From assembly GCF_019355055.1 (NCBI RefSeq), contig NZ_CP048411.1:4077001-4141000 (forward strand): a stretch of 64,000 nt of DNA, written 5' to 3'. Position 1 is the stretch's first letter, and every line of letters begins with the position of its first letter. Positions 20,409 through 28,483 of this stretch are shown here, in pieces. The notes under the pieces are model-generated. The model was given only the letters and a program-made list of their open reading frames with translations, made no database searches and was not told the DNA's origin. Both the position numbers and the translations under genes were made by a program. This stretch comes from Pseudomonas sp. MTM4 (GTDB lineage: Bacteria; Pseudomonadota; Gammaproteobacteria; Pseudomonadales; Pseudomonadaceae).

Positions 20409-21752
20409 TCAGAACTGGTGATCGGCAGTGTCTGGGTTCAGGTCGCTGATACCCAGTGCGGCAGCGGCTTTCTCGATCGAACCGGTCTGTTGTACCAGTG
20501 CCCCGATGGCGGCGCGGACTTTTTCCTGCCCTTCATTATTGTCAGGTGCGATCAACTGATCGAACGCTTCACCCTCGTTGGCGCTGACGACCAGTACCTG
20601 CATTTTGGCTTCGGTGGTTTCCAGGTCGGTCTTCAATGTGGTGTTGACTTCTGGATCGACGCCATCGACCAGCGACGCCAGGCTCGGCCCGCTGAGCGTG
20701 CTGCCGTCGACACGGGTGTATTCGCCCAGATAGACGTTCCGAATGCCTTTGGCATTGTAGAAATGGGAGTTGTGGGTGTTGTCGCTGAAGCAGTCGTGCT
20801 CGTCTTCCGGTGAGTTGGCTTCCAGCGCGACCTTCATGCGCTCGCCTGCCAGTTCGCCGAGCGAAAGGCTGCCCATGCCGAAGAACATCTTGCGCAGGCC
20901 ATTCTCGGCAGATTCGCTTTCCAGGCTGGCGCGGTAGTTGTCCGCGACACCGGGCTTCCACTCGTTGACCATCTCTTCGAGATCGGTGACCAGAAGATCG
21001 GTCGCGGCTTTCAGGTAGGTGCGGCGACGATCGCAGTTACCGCCAGTGCAATCTTCACCTTCGATATAGTCGCTTACGGGACGGTTACCTGCGCCAGGGC
21101 CGGTGCCGTTCAGGTCCTGGCCCCAGAGCAGGAATTCGATGGCGTGATAACCGGTGGCGACGTTGGCTTCCGAACCGGCCAGCTCGTTCAGGCTGGCGAG
21201 TTTCTCGCCGGTGATTTCACTGACGTCGAGCTTGTCTTCGCCGATCTGCAATTCCTTGTTGGCAATGATGTTGGCAGTGGCGCCGGGGTTGCCCAAGGCA
21301 TGCTGATAGTCGCCCTCGACGTAGTCGATCATCCCTTCGTCCAGCGGCCAGGCGTTGAGCTGGCCTTCCCAGTCATCGACCACGGCGTTGCCGAAGCGGA
21401 ACACTTCCGTCTGCATGTAGGGCACACGTGCGGCGAGCCAGGCGTCCTTAGCAGCCTGCAGGGTTTGCTCCGTCGGATCAGCGAGTAGAGCGTCGATGGC
21501 TTCCTGGAGCTTCATTGCAGTGCTGTGCGCATCGCTGAAGATGGCATGCGCCATGTCCGCGTAATGCTTGACCACCGCCTGTGCGGCTTCTTCGTTCAGG
21601 GTCGCTTCTGGCGCGCTCGCAGCTGCCGACTCGCTCTGGGTGGTTTGCGGAGCGGCGGCCTGTTCGGCTGGCGCTTTGTCTTCGCCGCAACCTGCGAGTG
21701 AAATGGCGACAGCGAGAAGGCTGGCAGTGGCCCAGACGGGGGTGCGTAGCAT
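20409..21752 (-). CDS. Imelysin family lipoprotein (IcmP/IrpA type)
   Basis: The 447-residue protein has a lipoprotein signal (AISLAGCGEDKAPAEQ), a low-complexity Ala/Glu/Ser linker, then the imelysin fold: DAWLAARVPYMQTEVFRFGN, NAWPLDEGMIDYVEG, and ATGYHAIEFLLWGQDLNG. The last holds the GxHxxE motif intact (His, Glu), unlike the second imelysin in this cluster. P. aeruginosa IcmP and cyanobacterial IrpA belong here; IrpA is needed in low iron. It is the first gene of the cluster, with AAGGAA before its ATG and a Fur-like palindrome upstream. Confidence 0.9.
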   Translation of the reverse strand: MLRTPVWATASLLAVAISLAGCGEDKAPAEQAAAPQTTQSESAAASAPEATLNEEAAQAVVKHYADMAHAIFSDAHSTAMKLQEAIDALLADPTEQTLQAAKDAWLAARVPYMQTEVFRFGNAVVDDWEGQLNAWPLDEGMIDYVEGDYQHALGNPGATANIIANKELQIGEDKLDVSEITGEKLASLNELAGSEANVATGYHAIEFLLWGQDLNGTGPGAGNRPVSDYIEGEDCTGGNCDRRRTYLKAATDLLVTDLEEMVNEWKPGVADNYRASLESESAENGLRKMFFGMGSLSLGELAGERMKVALEANSPEDEHDCFSDNTHNSHFYNAKGIRNVYLGEYTRVDGSTLSGPSLASLVDGVDPEVNTTLKTDLETTEAKMQVLVVSANEGEAFDQLIAPDNNEGQEKVRAAIGALVQQTGSIEKAAAALGISDLNPDTADHQF

Positions 21753-21825
21753 GGCGGGTTCCTTTGCTTGCAGGTGAGTAAAGGGAATGCCGACCGACGA
21801 GGTGCGGCTATTCGCTGCAGGGCAT

Positions 21826-21844
21826 AATGCGAAAGATTTGCATT
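21826..21844. promoter_or_regulatory. Possible Fur-type operator
   Basis: A 19-bp near-palindrome, AATGCGAAAGATTTGCATT, has the 9-1-9 geometry of a Fur box but only partial match to the GATAATGATAATCATTATC consensus. It lies 74 bases before the imelysin start. Confidence 0.35.
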
Positions 21845-21938
21845 TTGTGCAAAGAAATTGCGTGGAGCAGGTCGCGTCTGCGATTCGGCTGTGTGGCTAG
21901 AATGCATCTCCGAATCCGGACCTTTATGGAGATATTCG

Positions 21939-22511
21939 ATGAGCCTGGGCGCCGTGCTTACGTGGGTCGTGCTGTTTCTTGTTATCGCTTATGCGGTGGT
22001 GCTTTACAACGGTCTGGTGCGCCTCAAGCACGGCGTAAGCAAGGCCTGGTCGAATATCGATGTGCTGTTGCGTCAGCGGCATGAAGAGCTGCCCAAGCTG
22101 GTGGAGACCTGCAAGCAATACATGCAGCATGAACGCAGCACGCTGGAGCAGATCATCAGAGCGCGTAACGCCGTGTCCGATGCGCGCGAGCAGGGCGATG
22201 TCGGTGCGCTCGGGCAGGCGGAAACAGGCCTGCGCGCGGGGCTTGGGCGGCTGTTCGCGCTGGCTGAGAATTATCCGGAGCTACGCGCCAACGAGAGTTT
22301 TCGGCATCTGCAGCAGCGCATCAGCGGATTAGAAAGCGGTATCGCCGACCGCCGCGAGCTGTACAACGAGTCGGTCAATCTGAACAACGTGCGCATCGAG
22401 CAATTTCCCGACGTGTTGCTGGCGCGCGCATTCGGTTTCCGCGAGGCGCCCTTGCTGCAGTTCAGCGAGGCGGAAAAGGCGGACGTCGACCTGAAGCCAC
22501 TGTTCGGCTGA
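21939..22511 (+). CDS. lemA: LemA family protein
   Basis: The 190-residue protein has one N-terminal membrane segment (LTWVVLFLVIAYAVVLYNGLV) and the LemA core RLKHGVSKAWSNIDVLLRQRHEELPKLVETCKQYM, then long helices ending FPDVLLARAFGFREAPLLQF. LemA proteins are helical, with the N-terminus outside and a cytoplasmic body; function is poorly defined. The ATG at 21939 has GGAGAT upstream. It is followed 11 bases later by a GIDE-domain gene, a common pairing. Confidence 0.92.
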   Translation: MSLGAVLTWVVLFLVIAYAVVLYNGLVRLKHGVSKAWSNIDVLLRQRHEELPKLVETCKQYMQHERSTLEQIIRARNAVSDAREQGDVGALGQAETGLRAGLGRLFALAENYPELRANESFRHLQQRISGLESGIADRRELYNESVNLNNVRIEQFPDVLLARAFGFREAPLLQFSEAEKADVDLKPLFG

Positions 22512-22522
22512 GGGCTATCAGC

Positions 22523-23398
22523 GTGCTGCTAGCGGGCGTTGGCGTGGCGATGTGTCTGGGCGGCGGTTGGCTGTGGGTCAGCCGATGGACGAAGGTTCGC
22601 CACCTGCTGGACACGCCGACGTCGAAAATACGCTCTGCCGCGCAGGGCTATGTCGAACTCGCCGGTATGTTGGGCGAGGTTGCCGATCTGCCGGTCATGC
22701 TGGCGCCGCTGACCGCCAAACCTTGCCTCTGGTGGCGCTATCGGATCGAGGAATACCGCTCCGCAGGCAAGCGCAGCAGCTGGCGGGTCGTCGAACACGG
22801 ATGCAGCGACCGCCCGCTGCGCTTGAGCGATGCCACCGGTGACTGCTTGATCGACCCGAAGGGCGCCGAGGTATTGCCTGCGCGACGCGACGTCTGGACC
22901 GGCGACTTGCGTCATCCCAGAGGGCTGCCGTCGACGGGACTTCTCGCCTGGTTAAGCGGAAATCGCCGCTACCGCTACACCGAAGAACGCCTGCACGCCG
23001 GCGAGCCGCTGTACGCCATCGGCGATTTTCGGACCACCGCGGGCGGCCGGCAGGGGCTCGATCTCCATGCGGCGCAAGGACAGGTCGTGCGGGAGTGGAA
23101 GGGTGATTACGCCGGCTTGCTGCGGCGTTTCGATAACAATCGCGACGGCAAGCTCGACGACACGGAATGGGCGCGGGTTCGACTCGCTGCCGGTCTTGAG
23201 GCGGAGCAGCGGCACCGCCTTGCCAGTAGTCGTCCGGCAGAGTATCGGCTTGCACGGCCGACCGAAACGCTGCCATTCGTGCTTTCCAGCCATGGCGAGG
23301 AAGTCCTTGCGCGCCGCTACCGCTGGCAGGCGATCGGTGGCGCTGCGCTGTGCGCTGGCGGTGCCTGGTTGCTGACAACGCAGCTGGCGTTTATCTGA
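22523..23398 (+). CDS. GIDE-domain (E3 ligase-like) membrane protein with EF-hand-like loop
   Basis: The 291-residue protein has an N-terminal and a C-terminal hydrophobic segment and a central domain resembling the MULAN/GIDE domain (AAQGYVELAGMLGEV, PCLWWRYRIEEY, PLRLSDATGDCLIDPKGAEV, ERLHAGEPLYAIGDF). Near residue 200 is DNNRDGKLDDTEW, an EF-hand calcium-loop pattern (D-x-N-x-D-G-x-L-x-x-x-E). Bacterial GIDE proteins lack a RING finger and are not ubiquitin ligases; they occur next to lemA, as here. Start is GTG at 22523. Confidence 0.8.
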   Translation: MLLAGVGVAMCLGGGWLWVSRWTKVRHLLDTPTSKIRSAAQGYVELAGMLGEVADLPVMLAPLTAKPCLWWRYRIEEYRSAGKRSSWRVVEHGCSDRPLRLSDATGDCLIDPKGAEVLPARRDVWTGDLRHPRGLPSTGLLAWLSGNRRYRYTEERLHAGEPLYAIGDFRTTAGGRQGLDLHAAQGQVVREWKGDYAGLLRRFDNNRDGKLDDTEWARVRLAAGLEAEQRHRLASSRPAEYRLARPTETLPFVLSSHGEEVLARRYRWQAIGGAALCAGGAWLLTTQLAFI

Positions 23399-23444
23399 TC
23401 CACAGCTTGGCGATCTCGGCCGCGCACTGTCATTGGTTAGGGGC

Positions 23445-23483
23445 ATCCCGGGCCTGTTGGTGTCCGGCCTAACGGGATTTTTT
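23445..23483 (+). terminator. Terminator after lemA-GIDE
   Basis: ATCCCG-GGCC (23445-23454) pairs with GGCC-TAA-CGGGAT (23466-23478), then T6. The stop codon of the convergent methyltransferase-fold gene lies inside the hairpin. Confidence 0.7.
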
Positions 23484-24152
23484 CTCTGCTATCCAGATGG
23501 TATGCCGTGTGCCGCGGTTCCCGTGGGCGAATACTTGGACCTCTTCGGCCTTGAAGCCCGCTTTGGCCAAGCGCTGCGAGAAGGCTTGGTCCGCGCTCGC
23601 TGACCATACCGCCAACAGGCCTTTCGGGCGCAGAGCTTGCGCGCAGGTATCCAAACCCTCTGCTGAATAGAGCCAGCTGTTGTGCTTCTGGGTCAGCCCT
23701 TCCGGTCCGTTATCGACATCCAGCATGATCGCGTCGAAGCCTTGAGGTTCGCGCAGTAGCACATCGGCGACATCATGGTTGAGCACGCGGGTGCGCGGAT
23801 CGTTGATCGGCAGTCCGGCCTTCTCTCCGAGCGATCCGCGGTTCCACTCGATCACGCCGGGCACCAGTTCCGCGACCTGTACTTCGGCATCCTTGCCGAG
23901 GTGTTTCAACGCCGAGGCCAAAGTGAACCCCATGCCCAGCCCACCGATCAGCACGCGGGGGCGTGGACGCTGGGCGATCCGTTCGCAGGGGATTCGCGCA
24001 AGGGCATCTTCGGAGCCGTGCATACGTGTGTTCATCAGTTGGTTGCCATTGCCACCCTGAATTTTGATGACAAAATCGTCACCGTACTCGAACAGGCAGA
24101 GGGCACCGCCGCCGGGGATATCGGCGGTGTCGATCAATACGAAACGCTTCAT
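23469..24152 (-). CDS. Spermidine synthase-like / SAM-dependent methyltransferase-fold protein
   Basis: The 227-residue protein has the Rossmann nucleotide loop VLIGGLGMGFTLASALKHLG, the acidic VAELVPGVIEWNR, and FDAIMLDVDNGPEGLT, as in spermidine-synthase-like proteins. It lacks the full N-terminal domain and the polyamine-site features of true SpeE, so the substrate is uncertain. It is a stand-alone gene between lemA-GIDE and bifA. Confidence 0.75.
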   Translation of the reverse strand: MKRFVLIDTADIPGGGALCLFEYGDDFVIKIQGGNGNQLMNTRMHGSEDALARIPCERIAQRPRPRVLIGGLGMGFTLASALKHLGKDAEVQVAELVPGVIEWNRGSLGEKAGLPINDPRTRVLNHDVADVLLREPQGFDAIMLDVDNGPEGLTQKHNSWLYSAEGLDTCAQALRPKGLLAVWSASADQAFSQRLAKAGFKAEEVQVFAHGNRGTRHTIWIAEKKSR

Positions 24153-24216
24153 GCAAGGCTCATCGAAGGGAAAATAAGGAAGCGCAGTGAAAGAGCTGCG
24201 CCACGGAAGAGTGCGC

Positions 24217-26277
24217 TCACAGCGGTTCTGAATTGAACGTGCGCTCGAAACGTCTGGATTGGAGAAGCAGGGCGGTCAGTTCGGGGCCCGGTAGGGGCCT
24301 GCTGTAGTAATAGCCTTGGCCTTCGTTGCAGCCTTCATCGATGAGATAGCGCTCTTGCTCGGCGGTTTCCACGCCCTCGGCAATTACCAGCATATTGAGG
24401 CTCTTGCCCAGCTGGATGATCGCTCTGACGATGGTCGTGTCGCCTTCGTCGGCGGACATGTCGCGCACGAAGCTCTTGTCGATCTTGATCTTGTCCAGCG
24501 GCAGGCTTTTCAGATAGCTGAGCGAGGAATAGCCGGTGCCGAAGTCGTCGATGGCGATCAGCGCTCCGGAGCGGCGCAGGCTGTGCAGGTTGTGTGTAGC
24601 GGCGGCGATGTCTTCCATCAGCCCGGTCTCGGTTACCTCTAGCTCCAGGGTTTCAGGCGGCAACCGGTGGTTTTTCAGCAGGTTGTTGATCGTCGTCGGC
24701 AGTTCGGCATGGTGCAACTGGACCGTGGAGAGGTTGACCGCCATGCGCAGGTCGCTGAACCCCTGCAGATGCCATTCGCTCAGCTGTTGGCAGGCCTGAT
24801 CGAGCACCCATTCGCCGATGGCGATGATGCTGCCGTTCTGTTCGGCGAGCGGAATGAAAATGTCCGGCGGAATCATCTTTCCGCTCGGCTGCGTCCAGCG
24901 CAGCAGGGCTTCGACGCCGGTGATGCGCTTCAGTCGATAGTCGATCTGCGGCTGGTAGACCAGATGAAATTCATTGCGTTTGACTGCTTCGGCCAGGTCG
25001 TTCTGCAATTCCCGGCGCGTTCGCATTTCGCTGTCGATGCTCGCCACATAGAACTGGTAGCGGTTGCGCGAGCGGTTCTTCGCCAAGGTCATGGTCTGTT
25101 CGGCTTTCTGCAACAGCTTCTCGGTACTGTCGCCATCTTCCGGGTACAGCGTGATACCGATGGTGGCGCGCAGGCGGATGCTTTGCTGATCGAGGGTGAC
25201 CGGCCGCTCCAGATCGTCGAGTACTTTCTGCGCCAGTTCCGCGGCCTCGTAAGGTTGTTCGCAGCCGAACAGCACCAGCACGAACTGGTCGCCACCCAGG
25301 CGGGCAAGGGCACCGACACGTCCGCTCAGGCTTCGCAAGCGGTCGGCCAGCGCGACCAACATACGGTCGCCGCACTGGTAACTGAACTGCTCGTTCACCC
25401 CCTTGAAATCATCCAATCCCAGGCAGAGCACAGCCACACGGCGTTGCAGCCGGGCGGCCTCGCCGAGAATATTGTCGAGCTGTTGCTGCAACTGTTGCCG
25501 ATTGGGCAGCCCGGTGAGCGAGTCGTACTGGGTCATGCGTTCCAGGCTGCTTTCCGCGGCATGGCGCAGCTGCATGTTGTGCTGGATGGAGGCGAGCAAG
25601 CCGTTGGCGGTTTCTACCCAGAGGCCCAGCTCGTTTCGCTCGTGCCCCTTTGGCATCGGTAGTGAATGCTCGCCGGGACGGCCTGGATTGATGCGCGACA
25701 GGTGCTCGGTGAGCTTGGTCAGCGGTCGCGTCAACAGCCATTCGTAAATCAGGTAAAGCAATAGACCCAGGGCCAGCGCACGGAGAATGCCGACGAAGAA
25801 GATGATGATCGAGTCGCTGATGAATTCCTCTCCGTAGGGAGCGGTGTCGAGCGTGATGCGCAGGTCGCCGTAGTATTCGTTGTAAGGAGGACGACCAATC
25901 AGCGGAATCGAGAATTCCTGACTGCGACCGAGTATCGGGTCGGTTAGCCAGCGTGTCGGTGCGGATATGAGTGGGCGGGATTTATCGGCCAGAGGCTCTT
26001 CGCCGGGATGGGCGATTGATGCCTCGTTAATCGACTCGTGCTGAAACAGGCCTTCCATGACCTGTGAGCCCATTTCGCGGTCCAGGCTGTAGATCGCCTG
26101 TGCCGAGGGGTCGCGCGTCATGCGCAGGATTCGCTGGGCCTCTGCATTGATCAGTTGGCGAGTTTTATAGGCATCGAAAACGATCTGTGCACAGCTCAAT
26201 ACCAGCCCAACGGCGAGCGCTGACAGCAGAACGATACGGAGTAATTTCCTCGACAGGCTGTTGCGCAATGCAGTCAA
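24217..26277 (-). CDS. bifA: Cyclic di-GMP phosphodiesterase BifA
   Basis: The 686-residue inner-membrane protein has TM1 (about 11-31), a periplasmic domain (32-152), TM2 (~155-178), a HAMP-like linker, a degenerate cyclase domain with GGDQF at 328-332 instead of GGDEF, and an EAL domain (EALLRW at 456-461, DDFGTGYSSLSYL, EGVET). GGDQF plus EAL and this length match P. aeruginosa BifA, which degrades c-di-GMP and inversely controls biofilm and swarming. The start is a TTG at 26277 preceded by AAGGA at seven bases; this gives the family length, whereas the longer open frame to 26445 runs into the MITE. Confidence 0.9.
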   Translation of the reverse strand: MTALRNSLSRKLLRIVLLSALAVGLVLSCAQIVFDAYKTRQLINAEAQRILRMTRDPSAQAIYSLDREMGSQVMEGLFQHESINEASIAHPGEEPLADKSRPLISAPTRWLTDPILGRSQEFSIPLIGRPPYNEYYGDLRITLDTAPYGEEFISDSIIIFFVGILRALALGLLLYLIYEWLLTRPLTKLTEHLSRINPGRPGEHSLPMPKGHERNELGLWVETANGLLASIQHNMQLRHAAESSLERMTQYDSLTGLPNRQQLQQQLDNILGEAARLQRRVAVLCLGLDDFKGVNEQFSYQCGDRMLVALADRLRSLSGRVGALARLGGDQFVLVLFGCEQPYEAAELAQKVLDDLERPVTLDQQSIRLRATIGITLYPEDGDSTEKLLQKAEQTMTLAKNRSRNRYQFYVASIDSEMRTRRELQNDLAEAVKRNEFHLVYQPQIDYRLKRITGVEALLRWTQPSGKMIPPDIFIPLAEQNGSIIAIGEWVLDQACQQLSEWHLQGFSDLRMAVNLSTVQLHHAELPTTINNLLKNHRLPPETLELEVTETGLMEDIAAATHNLHSLRRSGALIAIDDFGTGYSSLSYLKSLPLDKIKIDKSFVRDMSADEGDTTIVRAIIQLGKSLNMLVIAEGVETAEQERYLIDEGCNEGQGYYYSRPLPGPELTALLLQSRRFERTFNSEPL

Positions 26278-26304
26278 AAGAATTTCCTTTTTCCAGGCCG
26301 ATGC

Positions 26305-26603
26305 TAGGGTCTGTTGACGTTTCGTCGCAAGCCGCGTTGCTGCGCCAAATGTCGCCAGGCCGGGCGGTGCTCCGCAAGGCGCGGGACGCAGACAATGGCC
26401 TGGGCCGGCCGCGTCGTTCCCCAGCCAAGTCCCGCAACTCCGCATGGCGCCATTTGCCGCGCAACCCTTCGGGCCGAGCCTGTTTTTGCGCGATGCGGCG
26501 GTTCTCGTCGCTCATTTGGAACAACCAAACCTCACTCCTCGTGCCTTGCCTCGCGCAAAAACAGGCTCCGGCGCGGCCGCGAACGATACGTCAACAGACC
26601 CTA
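26305..26603. mobile_element. MITE-like non-autonomous element upstream of bifA
   Basis: The ~295-bp element is bounded by 19-bp inverted repeats GGGTCTGTTGACGT(T/A)TCGT (26307-26325 and, inverted, 26583-26601; one mismatch) with TA on both sides, inside CTAG at each end, consistent with a TA or CTAG target duplication. It encodes no recognisable transposase. Inside, an 18-bp perfect inverted repeat (26476-26493 and 26551-26568) encloses 57 bases. The TA/CTAG target suggests mobilisation by an IS5/IS427- or IS630-type transposase; this is inference. It ends ~15 bases before the bifA ribosome site. Confidence 0.8.
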
Positions 26604-26769
26604 GCGCAAGTATTGGTAGTCATGAAGGAAACGTCAAAAGCTAGGCATGCCTATGGGGCAAAACGTTATCAGAACCCTCGATGCCCCGCCGAACCTTCCG
26701 TCGACCACCTCAGGACATAGCGATATGTCGAGCAAGCGGCATGCTAGAGGCTTCGACAGCATAGTTGGT
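26604..26769. other. Intergenic sequence between MITE and tetR gene
   Basis: 166 bases without a supported gene. This is presumably the original upstream region of bifA displaced by the element; I see no clear promoter or terminator. Confidence 0.4.
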
Positions 26770-27393
26770 TCAGCTGACTGCGGACGTTTCCTTTACCTCG
26801 CAACCCTTGATGACCATACGAATGATCGTATCGGCAGCAGCTTCGTAATCTGCATCGTCAAGAGAGGCTTTTCCCGTCACGGTGGATATCTGCCAGTCGA
26901 AATCGGCATAGGTCTGGGTCGCCGCCCAGATGCTGAACAACAGATGATTGGGGTCGACCTTCGCCATCAGTCCCTGATCGATCCAGCCTTGGATGCGAGC
27001 CACGTTGTGGCTGGCCTGGGCGTTGAGCTGCTCCGCCCGTTCGGCTGGCAGATGGGGCGCGCCATGCATGATTTCGCTTGCGAATACTTTGGAGGCGCAG
27101 GCGTGCTCGCGTGAAATCCGGATTTTGGTGCGGATATAGGCACGTAACACATCGGCGGGTTCGCCGGGCTGATTGAAGGGGGCGGATGCTTGCAGCAGCG
27201 GCTCGACAATGCTGTCGAGCACCTCGCGGTAGAGGTTTTCCTTGCTCTTGAAATAGTAATAAACGTTGGGCTTGGGCAGCCCGGCGCGATTGGCGATGTC
27301 GCTGGTCTTGCTGGCGGCGAAGCCCTTTTCGGCGAACTCTTCACTGGCAGCGCGCAGGATCAATTCTTTGTTGCGCTCGCGGATACTGGACAT
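26770..27393 (-). CDS. TetR/AcrR family regulator, RutR-like
   Basis: The 207-residue protein has an N-terminal helix-turn-helix (AASKTSDIANRAGLPKPNVYYYFKSKENLY, 26-55) and a ligand domain with IRTKIRISREHACASKVFASEIMHG and LFSIWAATQTYADFDWQIS, a layout shared with the RutR group and with the second TetR at 62513-63214. It is divergent from a periplasmic binding protein gene (27648), which it may control. Confidence 0.85.
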   Translation of the reverse strand: MSSIRERNKELILRAASEEFAEKGFAASKTSDIANRAGLPKPNVYYYFKSKENLYREVLDSIVEPLLQASAPFNQPGEPADVLRAYIRTKIRISREHACASKVFASEIMHGAPHLPAERAEQLNAQASHNVARIQGWIDQGLMAKVDPNHLLFSIWAATQTYADFDWQISTVTGKASLDDADYEAAADTIIRMVIKGCEVKETSAVS

Positions 27394-27460
27394 AGGGCCT
27401 GTTCAATTCACGACCACCCGCCTGGTGGCCAGCCGCGGCATGCTAGCACCGGCCTCCAGA

Positions 27461-27504
27461 CCGTCTCAAGACGGGCCCGTCAATCCGCCCATTTGTGAAC
27501 AAAT
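27461..27504. promoter_or_regulatory. Two palindromes in the tetR / binding-protein divergent region
   Basis: CCGTCT-CA-AGACGG (27461-27474) and ATTTGT-GA-ACAAAT (27491-27504) are both perfect. The second contains TTGTGAACAA, which fits the TTGTNNACAA motif of the purine island. Either could be a regulator site. Confidence 0.4.
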
Positions 27505-27647
27505 ACTTAAGTCTTTGTACGCAATTCTAAAAGAACGCTGCTACGCTACTGCCATCAGTGCAGCGTCATGGATATCGCCTTTCGCATTTTCCTGCCGGCT
27601 CGCCTCAAGCCTGCCGAACGGGTCGTCCAACTTACAAGGAGTTCCAA

Positions 27648-28466
27648 ATGAAGAAATTTCTTGCGGTCGCCTTGCTGGCGCTTTCAGTGCCTGTAGCCGC
27701 CGAGCAAACCTACGTAATCGGCGTCGAGCAGGCAGCATTCATGCCGCACTACAGCGGCGATGCGCAAGGCAATTACGGGGGCTTCGCCCGTGAGCTGCTG
27801 GATAGTTTCGCCGCGTATAGCGGCGTGCGCCTGACATACAAGGTGTTGCCAGCGGACGAGCTGTTGCCGGCGCTGCTGAACGGGCGTGTCGATGCCAAGT
27901 ATCCCGATAACCCCAACTGGTCCGGACCCGCTAAAGCCGGACATCGTCTGCACTACAGCCAGGCGGTGGTCAATTATGTCGACGGTGTGATGGTGGCGCC
28001 GCGGCGTGTGGGGCGAGGTATCGATGAGCTCAGGCGGCTGGCGGTGGTCGATGGCTGGACGCCCTGGGGCTACGAGGACCGGGTCGCGGCCAACCAGATC
28101 CTGCTGGTCGGTAGCGAGAACCTGCCGCGCATGGTGCGTCAGGCACTGCTCAAGGATAGCGACGGTGCCTATTACAACGTAGTGGTGGCGGCGCATTACT
28201 TGAACAACGTGCGCGCCAAGCCGGGAGCGCTGGTCTTCGACGCCGATCTACCGCACACACGTAGCACCTTTAACCTGTCCAGCCTCAATCATCCCGAACT
28301 GATCGAGCATCTCGACCGCTACCTCAAAATCCAGCAGCCCGCCGTCGCCGCGCTCAAAGCCAAGCATCAGGTGGAGGCGAACCTGTCATCGGAATACATC
28401 GGCATGGAGCAGTGGAAAATCGAGTTTCTGCAGCGACAGAAGGCCAAGGAAGCCGCCAGCAACTAG
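27648..28466 (+). CDS. Periplasmic solute-binding protein (SBP family 3 type)
   Basis: The 272-residue protein has a signal peptide (MKKFLAVALLALSVPVAAEQ) and a binding-protein fold: YVIGVEQAAFMPHYSGDAQGNYGGFARELLDSFAAYSG, then LLPALLNGRVDAKYPDNPNWSG. AAGGAG before ATG 27648 fixes the start. No permease or ATPase gene is adjacent, so it may work with a transporter encoded elsewhere or with a receptor. The ligand is unknown. Confidence 0.78.
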   Translation: MKKFLAVALLALSVPVAAEQTYVIGVEQAAFMPHYSGDAQGNYGGFARELLDSFAAYSGVRLTYKVLPADELLPALLNGRVDAKYPDNPNWSGPAKAGHRLHYSQAVVNYVDGVMVAPRRVGRGIDELRRLAVVDGWTPWGYEDRVAANQILLVGSENLPRMVRQALLKDSDGAYYNVVVAAHYLNNVRAKPGALVFDADLPHTRSTFNLSSLNHPELIEHLDRYLKIQQPAVAALKAKHQVEANLSSEYIGMEQWKIEFLQRQKAKEAASN

Positions 28467-28483
28467 CGCATCGGTAGCGACGA

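Noticed and set aside
26278..26445. N-terminal extension of bifA into the upstream element
   Set aside because: The extension is encoded by MITE sequence; the TTG at 26277 has a good ribosome site and yields the family length.
26304..26720. Several small open frames inside and next to the MITE
   Set aside because: No transposase motif in any frame; they overlap each other and the inverted repeats.
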